Shown here: positions 1-11,052 of the stretch, piece after piece | Position numbering within the stretch: position 1 is the first letter of the stretch | Layout of the letters: every line of letters begins with the position of its first letter | From: Chlorokybus atmophyticus | Lineage: Eukaryota; Streptophyta; Chlorokybophyceae; Chlorokybales; Chlorokybaceae | Length of the DNA stretch: 64,000 nt | Assembly (NCBI GenBank): GCA_009103225.1 | Contig: RHPI01001507.1 | Coordinates: 135,647-199,646, forward strand | Reading direction: 5' to 3' | Notes under the pieces: model-generated | What the model saw: only the letters and a program-made list of their open reading frames with translations | What the model was told of the DNA's origin: nothing | The model's database searches: none | Made by a program: the position numbers and the translations under genes

Positions 1-774
1 ACCAGGGAGAGCACAAGTTTGGCTTTCAGGCGAAGGTGCTGGCAACACAATAGTCTCATGTTGTTATCTGCTCTTCTTACCTCCTGTAACCGCAGCATGC
101 AGTGCATGTAGGAGACAATAAGTTTAATTTTAACACTGGCTTGTCAATGATGGGCTGTCGCTTGAGAGTCTATGGCAAGCATAGCAATTTTGTACATTGC
201 ATGCGTGGTGAATTGCAAGCACCAGGGGTAGGCACCGGTGCTCAAACTATGCATGGCTGCAATGGATGTGACATCATGACTGCGCATGACGTGACTATCA
301 ACCATGTATGATGCAATATCTATTAAGACCATACATTGTTTTTTGGTGGACCATGTATGCGCAATGTGCGTATTCATAGACCATGCATAATGCTAATGTA
401 TATCCAACTATGCATAGTGCATTATTTGTTGGGACCATACATGCTGCCACTTGTGGACCAAGCATGCACAACAATGTGCATGTCCATAGACCATGCATGG
501 TGCGATTGTCAATCAGACTGCATCATGTGTGATCCACTATGCCAGGAGGGCAGCGATTTATGCATGGTCTGTACATAATCAACATAAAAAAGAGATTCGG
601 TCTGTATCCATGGACCTGCATGATGCGATTGATAATAACCAAACATGTGGACGTAACACACAAACCATGCCCGGTCACTTGTGGCAGGGGGCAATGCATT
701 ATACTAGTCCTTGCAACCTCATATAGATACCACACACTCACACTTGTGGTGTTTGTTTGAGGTGTTTGTATGAG
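1..774. other. Degenerate ATGCAT-rich repeats, no gene seen
   Basis: This stretch is full of variants of a short motif built on ACCATGCATGGT and GACCATACATTG, for example near 300, 380, 490 and 610. The small open frames here overlap on both strands and resemble no family I recognise, so I call no gene. Confidence 0.4.
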
Positions 775-3700
775 CATGGTGCGACCCCAACTAAAACATG
801 GGACCGTTCATGTGAGCTTTAGACCATACATTGTCTAACTGTCATTAACAGTTTAATCATTGTAATCCACTGATTTTACTTAGCTTGGGAAAATGCACGT
901 TCAGAGATCCATGGTCCCTTAATGTCAGTTGGTGTGCCCCTTATACGAGTCTCAGACAGCCCTTATTATGACAAGGGCTGATTGAGACTCGTGTTGATTA
1001 ATGCACTACTTGAACTGTTACATAATCTTATGCAAGTGGCAACAGCCGCTGTGCCGCCGTGAATGTCACTATTATACCAAGTCATTAGCCATGTTGTAAG
1101 GAGTTGCGCTGCCACATTGTAAATACAAGTGCATATCTATGTGGAGGCAATGTGCATACCTTATACTGCTGGGCTTTTGGGGCGTTACCAGCTGTTCACA
1201 ACTGGTGAGATGGATACCGCTTGTGAAATCTGCTAGCAGTCTTCCAAGCTTCTTGACCCGCTTATAAGGGGGTTATTTGCAGAGCAGCAGTATTGATGTC
1301 CCTTAACGGTGCATCCAAAGCCACAACAGCAAACGTGGTTGCACCTTGCTTCCTCAACTCGTTGTACAAGTAAGGTGGCAGCTAGGTTGTTCGCTAATCT
1401 TTAATGCAGCCAGCGCCTTTCAAGAGTTGAATGCTGGCAACCACAGTGGGCTTTTACGGTGCGGTACACATGTAGCAAAACAATTTAATAATGCCGTTGA
1501 CAAAAGCAGCAAGGTAAGTTGCTGCTCCCAAACCAATGCTTGCTCACAACTCGAGAGATGTTGGCGCTGCCCACTCAACTACGTCTGTTTGCCAGTTGCA
1601 GGCAAGAAGAGTGCAGAGTAGGCCTCCATTGCCCTCCTAGTTCATTTTGCCCGTAGTGATGAAAAAAAAGATGCCATGCGATACCACGCTTCTCTCCTTT
1701 TACTGGTATAGTCACCAGCGGATGTGGTTATAAACCTTGCTTATTGGTAGGCTTGCTAAATGATTGACCATGCACAGATGGTTAGATTGCTAAAACGCGG
1801 ATTCGCTCATACAAAAACGCGCTCATGGGCAGCAAGCTGCAGTCTTTCATTAACATTTTCAAATCTTATAAACTAGCCTTGCATATAGGTGTGGTAGGTG
1901 TGTGCGAATTATGCTCTTTATACAAAACGCATTGAATAAATTTTCAGCAATCAAAACTTGCTGCTGCTCACATGCTGCCGTCGCTAATGCATTTCGTTTA
2001 GGTTATTAATAATCATTTGTGTAATTGGCAATCGTGACCAGACAAGTCTGCTATTACTGTTTGGAGCTGAAAAAAATATGCATACGTGCTACATCATAAT
2101 CTGGCAAGGATCAGTTCAAGTGATTGCTACTCATAGACTTTTGCGTTTGCACACTGTCTTAACTGCAATGGCAAACCAGTTCCTACTTAAAGAAACTTCT
2201 ATTGGTACATTGCGTACATTTTACACTCACGAGTTCAGCAAGCACAACGCACATGGCTCACTTCTTACAATACAGGTTTCCCTCAGCATACGGTACACAC
2301 CACAATACAGTCAGCGTCGCCCCACGGCAATCCTCTCGCCATAACTGCCGAACTCGCTACCATCATTGCCACAGCGACCCAGCAACCGCTTACATTGACG
2401 CTATAGGCGCATTTGCCTCAGTTGGTCGGCCCCAATGGTCTTGAGTGGCATAGGTGCCCCATCGCACGTGTGGCGCTCCTTCTCCAACTCCTTTGCCAAT
2501 GATCAACTTACGAGAACTTTTCCCGCCATATGGCTGCTAAACAACTTAAAGCAATTGAGTTTGCCATAGGAACTTCATGCTGCCGACAGAACAACAAGCA
2601 GTCTAACACGCCATCTACACAGGTAAAAGCCTTTCGCTACATTGTCATTGGCCATGTGCTGCGCTCCACGATGCCGATGTCGGGTGCTAACAGCTTGCAG
2701 CGTCTCTCTGTCACAGCACTCGCTTACACGACATTCATACAACAACATTCAGATTATGTAAAGTAAGCCGCATTGCAAGGCCCGTATTGCCTAGCTGATA
2801 GGACTGACATGTGTACATAAACGTATGCAGCCTGCTGTGCACAAGAGTATTGCTTTTGCAAAGCAAACTCGGGAAGCGCTTGAAGGAATTGATTGGTTGA
2901 ATATGGTCAACAGCCAAAAAAGCCCGCCAATAAGCAACCTTCTTAGCCACCGCCGGCGACAGGGAAAGAAGAAGAGGCTTGTACTGCAGCATGGTGACAA
3001 GTTTTTCATTACGTATGCTCAACTGTGCTTTAAGCTCTAACATGTTTGTTGCAAGCCTCTTAAGAGCTTTAATGAGCAAAGTAAGCCAGGCCATTTTCAC
3101 GCTTTCACCAAGAAACAACTAATGCATATGTGGTTTTAAATCATGTTGACCATAAGCACGACATTTGAAATTATGAACATGAGCTTTGCCGTACCTCATG
3201 TATTTGTCGTTTTTAAGCTCGGTACAGATGCCAAATATGAAGTAAGTGTTGTGAGAGAGAACAAGTGATACACCTCTTGTGTGTGTGTGTATTCGCTTCT
3301 CACATACAAGTGTGCACACATCAAAGACAAGTGCAACAAGCACGCCAACTACAGAGACAATATGCGACCCACTATGTTAGGCAATATATACAGTGTCTTT
3401 TATACTATAGCTAATACACCATTAACGTCATAATTGGACACTGTATGCAAAAGTTAACAACCGCTACAGGTTGGGAGTGCATACACTCACTTGTTGTAAT
3501 TCGAGGGGTAGACATGGAGGCAGCATGCACTGTGGCCCTTGACTACACCTCAGTTGTTGTTTAATAATAGGAGTTGGTGGAGGACTTGCTGAAACTCTAT
3601 AAACTTGTACGAGCAACTAGCAACTTGGTCCGTATACAAGGCACCGCTTATGGGAGGCCTTCACACATTTAACATCAAAAGGCCAGAAATGGTCCTTGCC

Positions 3701-3838
3701 TTCGGACCGGGATTTTGCGCTACTAAATGAAATCTGTGGACCATATAAACCGTATGGTACGGCTGTCATTGACAGTTGAACCATGCATGGTCCAGACTAC
3801 ACCAAAACGGTCCCATGTTTTATTGGGGTCGCACCGTG
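775..3838. repeat. 3.06-kb segment bounded by about 78-bp inverted repeats
   Basis: The left arm (775-852) and the reverse complement of the right arm (3761-3838) share GGTGCGACCCCAA, then TAAAACATGGGACCGTT, then a decayed ACCATnCAT and AACTGTCA block. I estimate 70-75 percent identity. This looks like a terminal-inverted-repeat DNA element or foldback, but I see no convincing target-site duplication and no transposase between the arms. The interior has only short overlapping open frames that I cannot assign. Confidence 0.45.
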
Positions 3839-3921
3839 TTTGCCCGGCCACTAGCCGGTCGCATTAGGTACATTCAGGTACAAGCCGGCCAGCGGCCCAA
3901 GGACTAGTCATGAATGTACTA

Positions 3922-4345
3922 CAGTCTAACCTCAATAAGTGCATACCATTGGGAACGGGCTTATGTATGCACTTATCGCGTTTATGCATCCTCGTTAAGT
4001 GCATAACATATGCACCGCTTTATGTGCATTTATTATGCACTTAGGCTTGGCATAAATGCATAACCTATGCACTTAATGAGTAAACCCAATCATGAGTTAC
4101 GTTGTAACGTGTACGACCGTAAATTTAATACACTGTATTCATAACTTGTCTGTAACTTAAGCGTAATTCACCTTAATAAGTGCATAGACACACTAAAGGT
4201 TAGGCATCTCAAGGTATGCACTTATCGATAAATGCATATGCTCTTACCGCACAGGTCTTCCCCCTGAAGACGTCGGTGATGGCCGAATTTATGCATTAAA
4301 CGCGGATATGCACTAATCAAATATGCACTTATCGAGGTTAGACTG
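3922..4345 (+). mobile_element. Pogo/Tc1-mariner-like MITE, copy A
   Basis: The element starts CAGTCTAACCTCAATAAGTG and ends with the matching inverted end CACTTATCGAGGTTAGACTG. It is flanked by TA on both sides, the usual Tc1/mariner/pogo target duplication. The interior is non-coding and packed with AAGTGCATA/TATGCACTT motifs in both orientations. No transposase is present, so it is non-autonomous. The superfamily call rests on the CAGT..AACCTCgATAA end and TA target. Confidence 0.75.
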
Positions 4346-4383
4346 TAAATACTGGTTCGGCCAGCGGATCATGGACTGACATA

Positions 4384-4816
4384 CAGTGGAACCTTAATAA
4401 GTGCATATTCGATTAGTACATATATCCGCGTTGAGTGCATATATTTGGCCGTCACCGCCAATTTACAGGGGGAAGATCTATGCGTTAAGCATGTGTTTAT
4501 TGATCAGTGCATACCATGAGATGTCTAACCTTTACTGTGTCTATGCACTTATTAAGGTGGATTACGCTTGAGTTACGAATAGATTCTGACTACAATGTAT
4601 TGTAGTTACAATTGTACACGTTACAACGCAACTGCAGGTTTACTCCATAAGTGCATAGATTATGCATTTATGCCAAGGCTAAGTGCAACAAATATGCACT
4701 TGAAGCAGATGATTAGTTAATATACTAATATATATGCACTTAATGAGGATGCATAAACGCAAAAAGTGCATATATATGCCCATTCCCGATGGTATGCACT
4801 CATCGAGGTTGGACTA
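4384..4816 (-). mobile_element. Pogo-like MITE, copy B, inverted relative to copy A
   Basis: This is a diverged copy of the element at 3922-4345 in the opposite orientation: its reverse complement follows copy A through the TGCATACCATnGGGAA, GTTTATGCATCCTC and ACTCATAA/AGTTACG segments. It starts TA/CAGTGGAACCTTAATAAG, and its other end (GAGGTTGGACTA/TA) has drifted from a perfect TIR. With copy A it forms a long inverted repeat with arms of about 430 bp and a spacer of about 38 bp. Confidence 0.7.
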
Positions 4817-5002
4817 TATTTATCCATAATCATTAGTGTTTGTTACGAATACGGGAAAAGTGTTATGGCTTAAGCCGATGGCACCGGCCATGCCCAATCT
4901 GTGACGCACGAGGCCGCGGCATATAAGAGATGAGTAGTCAAGAAACATACATGCGTTTATTAAGAATCAAACCCAGTATTTTTGGAGTACAAACACGATG
5001 GA

Positions 5003-5672
5003 TGTAACAGTTAAGGCCAAATTCTGTGATTTTCATGGCCGTTTTAGGCCTTATTTGTAAGGTGCATGTTTTTAATGACTTGTGGCGGATATCGGCGAGT
5101 TATGAGTCTGCCGCGGATATCGACCGGGGCACCAAGACCAGTCCGGAAGGTGCCAGAAAACGGAGGGCCAGTCGAGAAGGGCTCGACCAGATTTCTGGAA
5201 GGGCCTGGCGCCAAGTAGTGTAACTTGACCATATGAGCAGCAAAGTAGGAGATCTTTGGTGCGTTGGAAAGGTCTAGAAGTGTACTACAAGATTCTGCAA
5301 GAGTATCTTAGCTTCTAGTTCCGTCTAGCGCTAGAATCGTCTAGACAGTAGCATGTGCAGACTGGTAGGTATAAAAGTGACATTCTACAATTTGCAATAC
5401 AACCTTTAGCTCCCTAGTTTCTGGTGTGCAAGCTTGGTGGTGGTTAGCAGGGGTTGCTAGCGTGTGGCCACCAGTGTGTGCTTGCTTGTGTGACGATCCA
5501 AGGCGCTACACAAGTCGGTGTAGCTTCGAGCGCATGCGCGTGCGTACGCGAGTGGCGGGGTGCGTGTGTGTGCTTGGCAGAGGGGGCAAGGTTCCAGTGT
5601 GAATACCGTGTCTTGGTGAGAGGGTTGTGGATTGGACCAACTCACAGGTGACAAGGCACGAGCACCGTCACA
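5003..5672 (+). repeat. gypsy-1 5' LTR
   Basis: It begins TGTAACAGTTAAGG and ends CCGTCACA. A TATA box (TATAAAA, 5370-5376) marks the likely start of the U3-driven transcript. It matches the 3' LTR at 10378-11047 over its full length. Confidence 0.95.
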
Positions 5673-5674
5673 AC

Positions 5675-5686
5675 TGGTATCGGAGC
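5675..5686 (+). other. gypsy-1 primer-binding site
   Basis: TGGTATCGGAGC lies two bases after the 5' LTR. It differs by one base from the TGGTATCAGAGC usual for priming by initiator tRNA-Met. The same G variant occurs in gypsy-2. Confidence 0.85.
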
Positions 5687-5766
5687 ACGGTTTACGAAGG
5701 TGAGAGAGGAAGTGTGTGGGCGTTTACACTTTTCATTCGGAAGCGGAGTGTAGTGTGTTAGTGGAG

Positions 5767-6795
5767 ATGGAGGATGCTCGCATGGAAGAGCTTCAAGCTG
5801 CCATCTTGGCACTGAGGGAAGAGCTTCATCACACTCAAGCGGCGGCACAAGCACAACGCGAGGCGTATGAGCATGCGATGGCGCGTGTACAAATTCCCAT
5901 GGCATCAAGCTCGCGCGTGCATGTGAAGGTGCCAAAGCCCAAGCCATTCAGGGGTCAACGTGATGGAGATGCAGTGGATGAATGGATTTTTCAAGTATCG
6001 TCTTGGTTGAAGCTCACGGAGGTGCCCACGCATCTGCACGTGGAGGTTGCAGCGACATTGCTTGAAGGTGCAGCACTTGTGTGGTGGAGGCATCGATGTA
6101 CGCGAGTTGCAAACGGGTTGGCGCTACCATTGACCACCATGGAAGAGTTGGCACTGGAGGTCAGGCATCAATTTGTTCCCGTTGAGAGCGTGAAGGCCGC
6201 ACGCGACAAACTTGCAGCCCTTGTGCAAATGGGGTCGGTGATGGCGTACACGGCCGCGTTTCAGCGATTGGTGATGTCCATACCCAATATGACCGAGGAG
6301 GAGCAGTTGGACAGGTATACACGTGGTTTAAAACCTTTGGGGCGTAAAGAAGTGGAGCTACGGGACCCGAAGACACTCGCGGAGGCTATACGCATCGCGG
6401 AGCGTCTCGACGCGTTGTACTTCAAGTCCACCACAAGAAACACTGACTGGAGGCAAAGGCATGGTGATCAGCCCCGGGGAGGCTTTCAACATGCATGGAG
6501 ACGAGGAGAACCAAGTTCAGCACTTGCAAATGGAGGTGGAGCTGACTCTGGGCCTGCACCAATGGAGGTGGGTGCCATACACACACATGGAAGTGAGGCG
6601 AAGCACGGCGGACGTGGTGAAAGAGGTAAAGGTGTGCGCAAGTGTTATGCGTGTGGGTCGACGGAGCATTTGGCGTACGGATGCCCCAAACGAAGCACGC
6701 AAAGGCCAACACCGGATGGCAACCCTCGCCGTGATCGTCGCGTCAACACCATGGAGCAAAATGGCGTGGAGCAGGAAAACGACTTCCCCCAGTAG
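5767..6795 (+). CDS. gypsy-1 Gag (capsid and nucleocapsid)
   Basis: Gag makes the virus-like particle in which the element's RNA is copied. I chose the ATG at 5767 (MEDARMEELQ), because gypsy-2 Gag starts with the similar MDATMDDARVVELQ; the frame also has an upstream ATG at 5716. The N-terminal 50 residues are an Ala/Gln-rich coiled coil. A retrotransposon Gag core follows (FRGQRDGDAVDEWIFQVSSW, then WWRHRC). Near the C-terminus is one zinc knuckle, CYACGSTEHLAYGC, of the CX2CX4HX4C type. The frame stops at TAG 6793-6795. The pol frame overlaps this end in the -1 register, so Pol is probably made by -1 frameshifting or another recoding event. Confidence 0.9.
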   Translation: MEDARMEELQAAILALREELHHTQAAAQAQREAYEHAMARVQIPMASSSRVHVKVPKPKPFRGQRDGDAVDEWIFQVSSWLKLTEVPTHLHVEVAATLLEGAALVWWRHRCTRVANGLALPLTTMEELALEVRHQFVPVESVKAARDKLAALVQMGSVMAYTAAFQRLVMSIPNMTEEEQLDRYTRGLKPLGRKEVELRDPKTLAEAIRIAERLDALYFKSTTRNTDWRQRHGDQPRGGFQHAWRRGEPSSALANGGGADSGPAPMEVGAIHTHGSEAKHGGRGERGKGVRKCYACGSTEHLAYGCPKRSTQRPTPDGNPRRDRRVNTMEQNGVEQENDFPQ

Positions 6796-6848
6796 GTGAG
6801 GAGGCTACTGCTGGGGATAGGAAGGAGCCTCATGCACGGACGGATGCT

Positions 6849-9800
6849 GTGACATTTCCATTAAAGAAGCAAGAAGAGATGGCTTTGAACGCGCCAATGG
6901 TGGTGAGTTATGCAAACGAGGAGACAACAAAGTACTTCGGGCTTCGAGCACACATTTGCGATGACCAAGGACGATGGAGAGAGTGTAAGCTCATGATTGA
7001 TAGCGGTGCCAACAGCAACTTTATGAGTATTGATATTGCGCGGCGTTACGGTTGGCTTTCGTCATTACGAGGAGGTGAAGTGAAGCTCGCTGATGGAGAG
7101 CCACCCTCTGGAGGTGATGGCGCTGCGTTTATGACCAAAGAGTTGTGCGTTCGCATTGGGAAGATGAAGGAGAGCATGCGATTTTGCTGCATCACCCTAC
7201 GGAACGGGTTTGATGGGATTTTGGGACTACCGTGGCTATGGCAACATAATCCAGCCATCAATTGGAGGAAGCGCGTGCTCACCATCGAGCGAAACGGTGG
7301 AGAGTCCATTCAAGCTGCATCGGACGTCATCGAGGCGCGGCACGCACAATTAGGTGGTACGACAATTGCCCAGATCTCTTATGTGCAATTGAGGAAGTTA
7401 TTGTCTCCACGGAAGGCAAAGGCTGCATGGTTGTGCGTGGTGCGCGAAAACACTGCAAAGTCAGCACCGGAGCTGAGTGACGATGTTCAGACGGCTACTA
7501 TGGACCCCGAGGTGTGTAAACTTGTTAAAGAATACCAAGATATCATGGTGGACGGACTTCCATCTGGTCTACCACCTCCACGGAGCGTAGACCACCGTGT
7601 GGAGCTGATTGAGGGCGTGCACAAGCCACCGTATCGACCCGTATACAAGTTGTCACCTTTGGAACTGGAAGAGGCCGAGAGGCAGGTGGCGGACTTGCTG
7701 AAAAGAGGCTACATCAGGCCTAGTAAGTCCCCCTATGGTGCACCTATTTTGTTTGTACGAAAGAAGAACGGGAGCTTGCGCATGTGCGTCGACTACCGAG
7801 CTCTCAACAACATCACGAAGAGGAATTGCTTTCCACTCCCACGTATCGACGAGTTGCTGGAGCAATTGCAAGGTGCGCAGTACTTCACAACACTTGATCT
7901 TGCTGGAGGTTATCACCAAATTCGCATCGCGCCCGAGGATGTGGAGAAAACAGCTTTTAACACACGTTATGGGCACTACGAGTGGTTGGTCATGTCCTTC
8001 GGACTTACGAACGCACCGGCAACATTTCAAACGCTTATGAACAGCGTTTTTGCTGACTTGATTGGTAAGGGAGTCCTCGTGTACCTCGACGACATTTTGG
8101 TGTACGCGACAACAAAGGAGGAGCACGTGGCACTTCTACGGCGCGTGTTGCAGCGTTTGCGCGAACACAAGTTGTACGCCCAGCTACAAAAGTGCAAATT
8201 CTTGCTTCGAGAGGTGGAGTACCTAGGCCACATTGTGTCGCATGAAGGCATCAAGCCGGACCCCAACAAAGTGCAGGTGGTGCGCGAGTGGGCTGCCCCG
8301 ACCAATGTAAAGGAGGTGATGTCCTTTTTAGGCCTTGCGGGGTATTATCGCAAGTTTATCATGGGGTTTTCGCGCATAGCTGCTCCCTTGACTACCCTAC
8401 TCAAGAAGGGAAAGCATTGGAGCTGGTCAGCAACAGAGGAACATGCATTTGCTGCGTTGAAGAAGGCGCTGACGGAGGCACCAGTCCTGGCTCACCCCAA
8501 CATGGAAAAGACATTTATTTTGGCTTGCGACGCGTCCGACACAGCCGTAGGAGCTGTTTTGCAGCAAGACCATGGCAACGGCCTTCAACCAGTAGCATTC
8601 TTCAGCAAGAAGATGAGTGGTGCGGAGCTGAATTACCCCGTGCACGAGAAGGAACTTTTAGCGCAAGTCATGGCGCTACGACAATGGCGTTGTTTTTTGG
8701 AAGGCAAAAAGTTCGTGCTTGAGACGGATCACTCTCCACTGAGGTACTTACAAACACAACCTCATCTGAGTCGCAGACAAGCTCGATGGCTTGAGTTCTT
8801 TCAACTTTTTAACTTCGATATCAAGTACAAGCCCGGTACGTCAAATGGTGTTGCTGACGCGCTGAGCCGGCTTAATGCAATTGAGGCACTCGCTCAAGTG
8901 CAGCCCGAGTGGACCGACCAGATTCGGCACGTGCTTCGTGAAGACACGGAGGGTATGAAAGTGTTGCAAGAGCTGGAAAATACAGCTACGGACACAAGTG
9001 GGCACTGGTCACTGCGCGACGGGCTGCTGTGGCACCATGGGCGCTTGTACATCCCCAACGTCGCGCATATCCGTGTGAAGTTGCTGAAGGAAGCTCATGA
9101 CGTGCCCATTGCTGGTCACCAAGGGTTGGAAAGGACTTTGGCAAGCTTAAAACAGCGTTTTTACTGGCGAGAGATGCATCGCGATGTGCGCGACTACGTG
9201 GCGTTGTGCGACGCATGCCAAAGGGTGAAGGCAAGCAACCAAAAGCCAGGTGGGTTGCTGCAACCTCTCCCTGTGCCATTGTCCAAGTGGGAGCAAGTTA
9301 CCATGGACTTTATCAGGGGGCTACCAAGCACAAAAGAAGGGTACGACGCTATACTTGTGTTCGTCGATAAAACCAGCAAAATGGTACGCTTGGCACCGTG
9401 TAGTGAGTCTTGCACGGCACCGGAGGCAGCACGCTTGTTCGTGAAGCATGTATTTCGTTCTCATGGATTACCACGAAGCATTGTGAGTGATCGCGACCCG
9501 CGCTTTACAAGTAAGTTTTGGGAGGCGCTGCATAGTGCACTGGGTACCACACTGAAGTTTAGCACGGCATTCCACCCGCAAACTGATGGGCAAACGGAGC
9601 GGGCCAACCGTGTGATCGAGGACATGCTGCGTTGCTACGTTAACGCGCGACAAGACAATTGGGAGGAGCTGCTTGAGTTGGTTGAGTTTGCGATCAACAA
9701 CCACCACAATGCAAGCACAGGTGTCACTCCCTTCCTTATGAACTACGGGCAACATCCATTGACACCGTTGACGGCATGGACACCGCGACGACATGACGTG

Positions 9801-10382
9801 CGTGTGGAGGCAGCTAATGACTTCCTTACAAAGTGCGCGGACATTAACAAGGCAGCTAGGGATGCGTTATTGGTGGCACAAAATCGGCAGAAGCAGTACG
9901 CGGACGCGCATCGCCGACACCTCACGTTTCAGGAAGGCGACATTGTGTTACTCTCCGCGAAGCACGTCCAGGTGCGTACGGGAGTTCGCAAGCTGAATGA
10001 ACGCTGGTTGGGACCATTTAAGGTCAGCAAAGTTATCTCGGACGTGGCGTACAAGTTGGAGCTACCCGACACCATGCGTGTGCACCCCGTTTTTCACGTC
10101 TCCCTTCTGAAAGCATATCGAGGACAACCGCCAGAAAGGCCACCCCCCGAAGTTGGCACAGACGGTGAACCCGAGTGGGAGGTAGAAGACATCCTTGGTG
10201 AGAAGTTTGTGCATGGCGTACGCAAGTTCTTAGTGAAATGGAAGGGCTATCCGTTGCATGAAGCATCCTGGGAGCCAGAGGCACACTTGACTAATGCTCA
10301 AGACGTTGTGCGTGCCTATCTTGCTCGACGACAACCTCGCGAGCTTCGAGGACGAAGCTCACCTGGGGGGGGAGGAGTGTAA
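6849..10382 (+). CDS. gypsy-1 Pol: protease, RT, RNase H, integrase, chromodomain
   Basis: This polyprotein copies the element RNA to DNA and integrates it. Domain order, with approximate residues from 6849: aspartic protease (D51 in LMIDSGANSNFM), reverse transcriptase (RMCVDYRALN, catalytic YLDD near 411), RNase H (LACDASDTAVGAVLQQD near 558), integrase with an HHCC zinc site (near 750-790) and a DDE core (D near 818, D near 880 in SDRDPRF, E near 916 in TDGQTE), and a chromodomain near 1108-1160 (FLVKWKGYPLHEASWEP). The frame is open upstream to 6735 with no ATG, so it overlaps gag by about 60 nt in the -1 frame; there may be no independent start. The stop TAA is made by the first bases of the 3' LTR. 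Confidence 0.95.
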   Translation: MTFPLKKQEEMALNAPMVVSYANEETTKYFGLRAHICDDQGRWRECKLMIDSGANSNFMSIDIARRYGWLSSLRGGEVKLADGEPPSGGDGAAFMTKELCVRIGKMKESMRFCCITLRNGFDGILGLPWLWQHNPAINWRKRVLTIERNGGESIQAASDVIEARHAQLGGTTIAQISYVQLRKLLSPRKAKAAWLCVVRENTAKSAPELSDDVQTATMDPEVCKLVKEYQDIMVDGLPSGLPPPRSVDHRVELIEGVHKPPYRPVYKLSPLELEEAERQVADLLKRGYIRPSKSPYGAPILFVRKKNGSLRMCVDYRALNNITKRNCFPLPRIDELLEQLQGAQYFTTLDLAGGYHQIRIAPEDVEKTAFNTRYGHYEWLVMSFGLTNAPATFQTLMNSVFADLIGKGVLVYLDDILVYATTKEEHVALLRRVLQRLREHKLYAQLQKCKFLLREVEYLGHIVSHEGIKPDPNKVQVVREWAAPTNVKEVMSFLGLAGYYRKFIMGFSRIAAPLTTLLKKGKHWSWSATEEHAFAALKKALTEAPVLAHPNMEKTFILACDASDTAVGAVLQQDHGNGLQPVAFFSKKMSGAELNYPVHEKELLAQVMALRQWRCFLEGKKFVLETDHSPLRYLQTQPHLSRRQARWLEFFQLFNFDIKYKPGTSNGVADALSRLNAIEALAQVQPEWTDQIRHVLREDTEGMKVLQELENTATDTSGHWSLRDGLLWHHGRLYIPNVAHIRVKLLKEAHDVPIAGHQGLERTLASLKQRFYWREMHRDVRDYVALCDACQRVKASNQKPGGLLQPLPVPLSKWEQVTMDFIRGLPSTKEGYDAILVFVDKTSKMVRLAPCSESCTAPEAARLFVKHVFRSHGLPRSIVSDRDPRFTSKFWEALHSALGTTLKFSTAFHPQTDGQTERANRVIEDMLRCYVNARQDNWEELLELVEFAINNHHNASTGVTPFLMNYGQHPLTPLTAWTPRRHDVRVEAANDFLTKCADINKAARDALLVAQNRQKQYADAHRRHLTFQEGDIVLLSAKHVQVRTGVRKLNERWLGPFKVSKVISDVAYKLELPDTMRVHPVFHVSLLKAYRGQPPERPPPEVGTDGEPEWEVEDILGEKFVHGVRKFLVKWKGYPLHEASWEPEAHLTNAQDVVRAYLARRQPRELRGRSSPGGGGV
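10363..10377 (+). other. gypsy-1 polypurine tract
   Basis: A G-rich run ending GGAGGAG directly abuts the 3' LTR and would prime plus-strand DNA synthesis. It also encodes the glycine-rich end of Pol. Confidence 0.85.
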
Positions 10383-11047
10383 CAGTTAAGGCCAAATTCT
10401 GTGATTTTCATGGCCGTTTTAGGCCTTATTTGTAAGGTGCATGTTTTTTAAGACTTGTGGCGGATATCGGCGAGTTATGAGTCTGCCGCGGATATCGACC
10501 AGGGCACCAAGACCAGTCCGGAAGGTGCCAGAAAACGGAGGGCCAGTCGAGAAGGGCTCGACCAGATTTCTGGAAGGGCCTGGCGCCAAGTAGTGTAACT
10601 TGACCATATGAGCAGCAAAGTAGGAGATCTTTGGTGCGTTGGAAAGGTCTAGAAGTGTACTACAAGATTCTGCAAGAGTATCTTAGCTTCTAGTTCCGTC
10701 TAGCGCTAGAATCGTCTAGACAGTAGCATGTGCAGACTGGTAGGTATAAAAGTGACATTCTACAATTTGCAATACAACCTTTAGCTCCCTAGTTTCTGGT
10801 GTGCAAGCTTGGTGGTGGTTAGCAGGGGTTGCTAGCGTGTGGCCACCGGTGTGTGCTTGCTTGTGTGACGATCCAAGGCGCTACACAAGTCGGTGTAGCT
10901 TCGAGCGCATGCGCGTGCGTACGCGAGTGGCGGGGCGCGTGTGTGTGCTTGGCAGAGGGGGCAAGGTTCCGGTGTGAATACCGTGTCTTGGTGAGAGGGT
11001 TGTGGATTGGACCAACTCACAGGTGACAAGGCACGAGCACCGTCACA
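10378..11047 (+). repeat. gypsy-1 3' LTR
   Basis: It is 670 bp long, equal to the 5' LTR, with the TATA box at 10745-10751. It is followed by the ATGGA target duplication. Confidence 0.95.
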
Positions 11048-11052
11048 ATGGA

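Larger units (their letters stand above)
5003..11047 (+). mobile_element. gypsy-1: nearly intact Ty3/gypsy chromovirus
   Basis: The element has two 670-bp LTRs, a primer-binding site like initiator tRNA-Met, gag, an uninterrupted protease-RT-RNase H-integrase-chromodomain gene, a polypurine tract and the 5-bp target duplication ATGGA (4998-5002 and 11048-11052). I count about six differences between the LTRs (roughly 0.9 percent), so the insertion is recent. Every part needed for movement looks open, apart from the normal gag/pol frame change. An older relative of the same family lies at 56150-61130. Confidence 0.95.

Noticed and set aside
2735-3118. 127-aa minus-strand frame in the 3-kb TIR segment
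   Set aside because: No similarity to a transposase or any known protein and no supporting gene structure.
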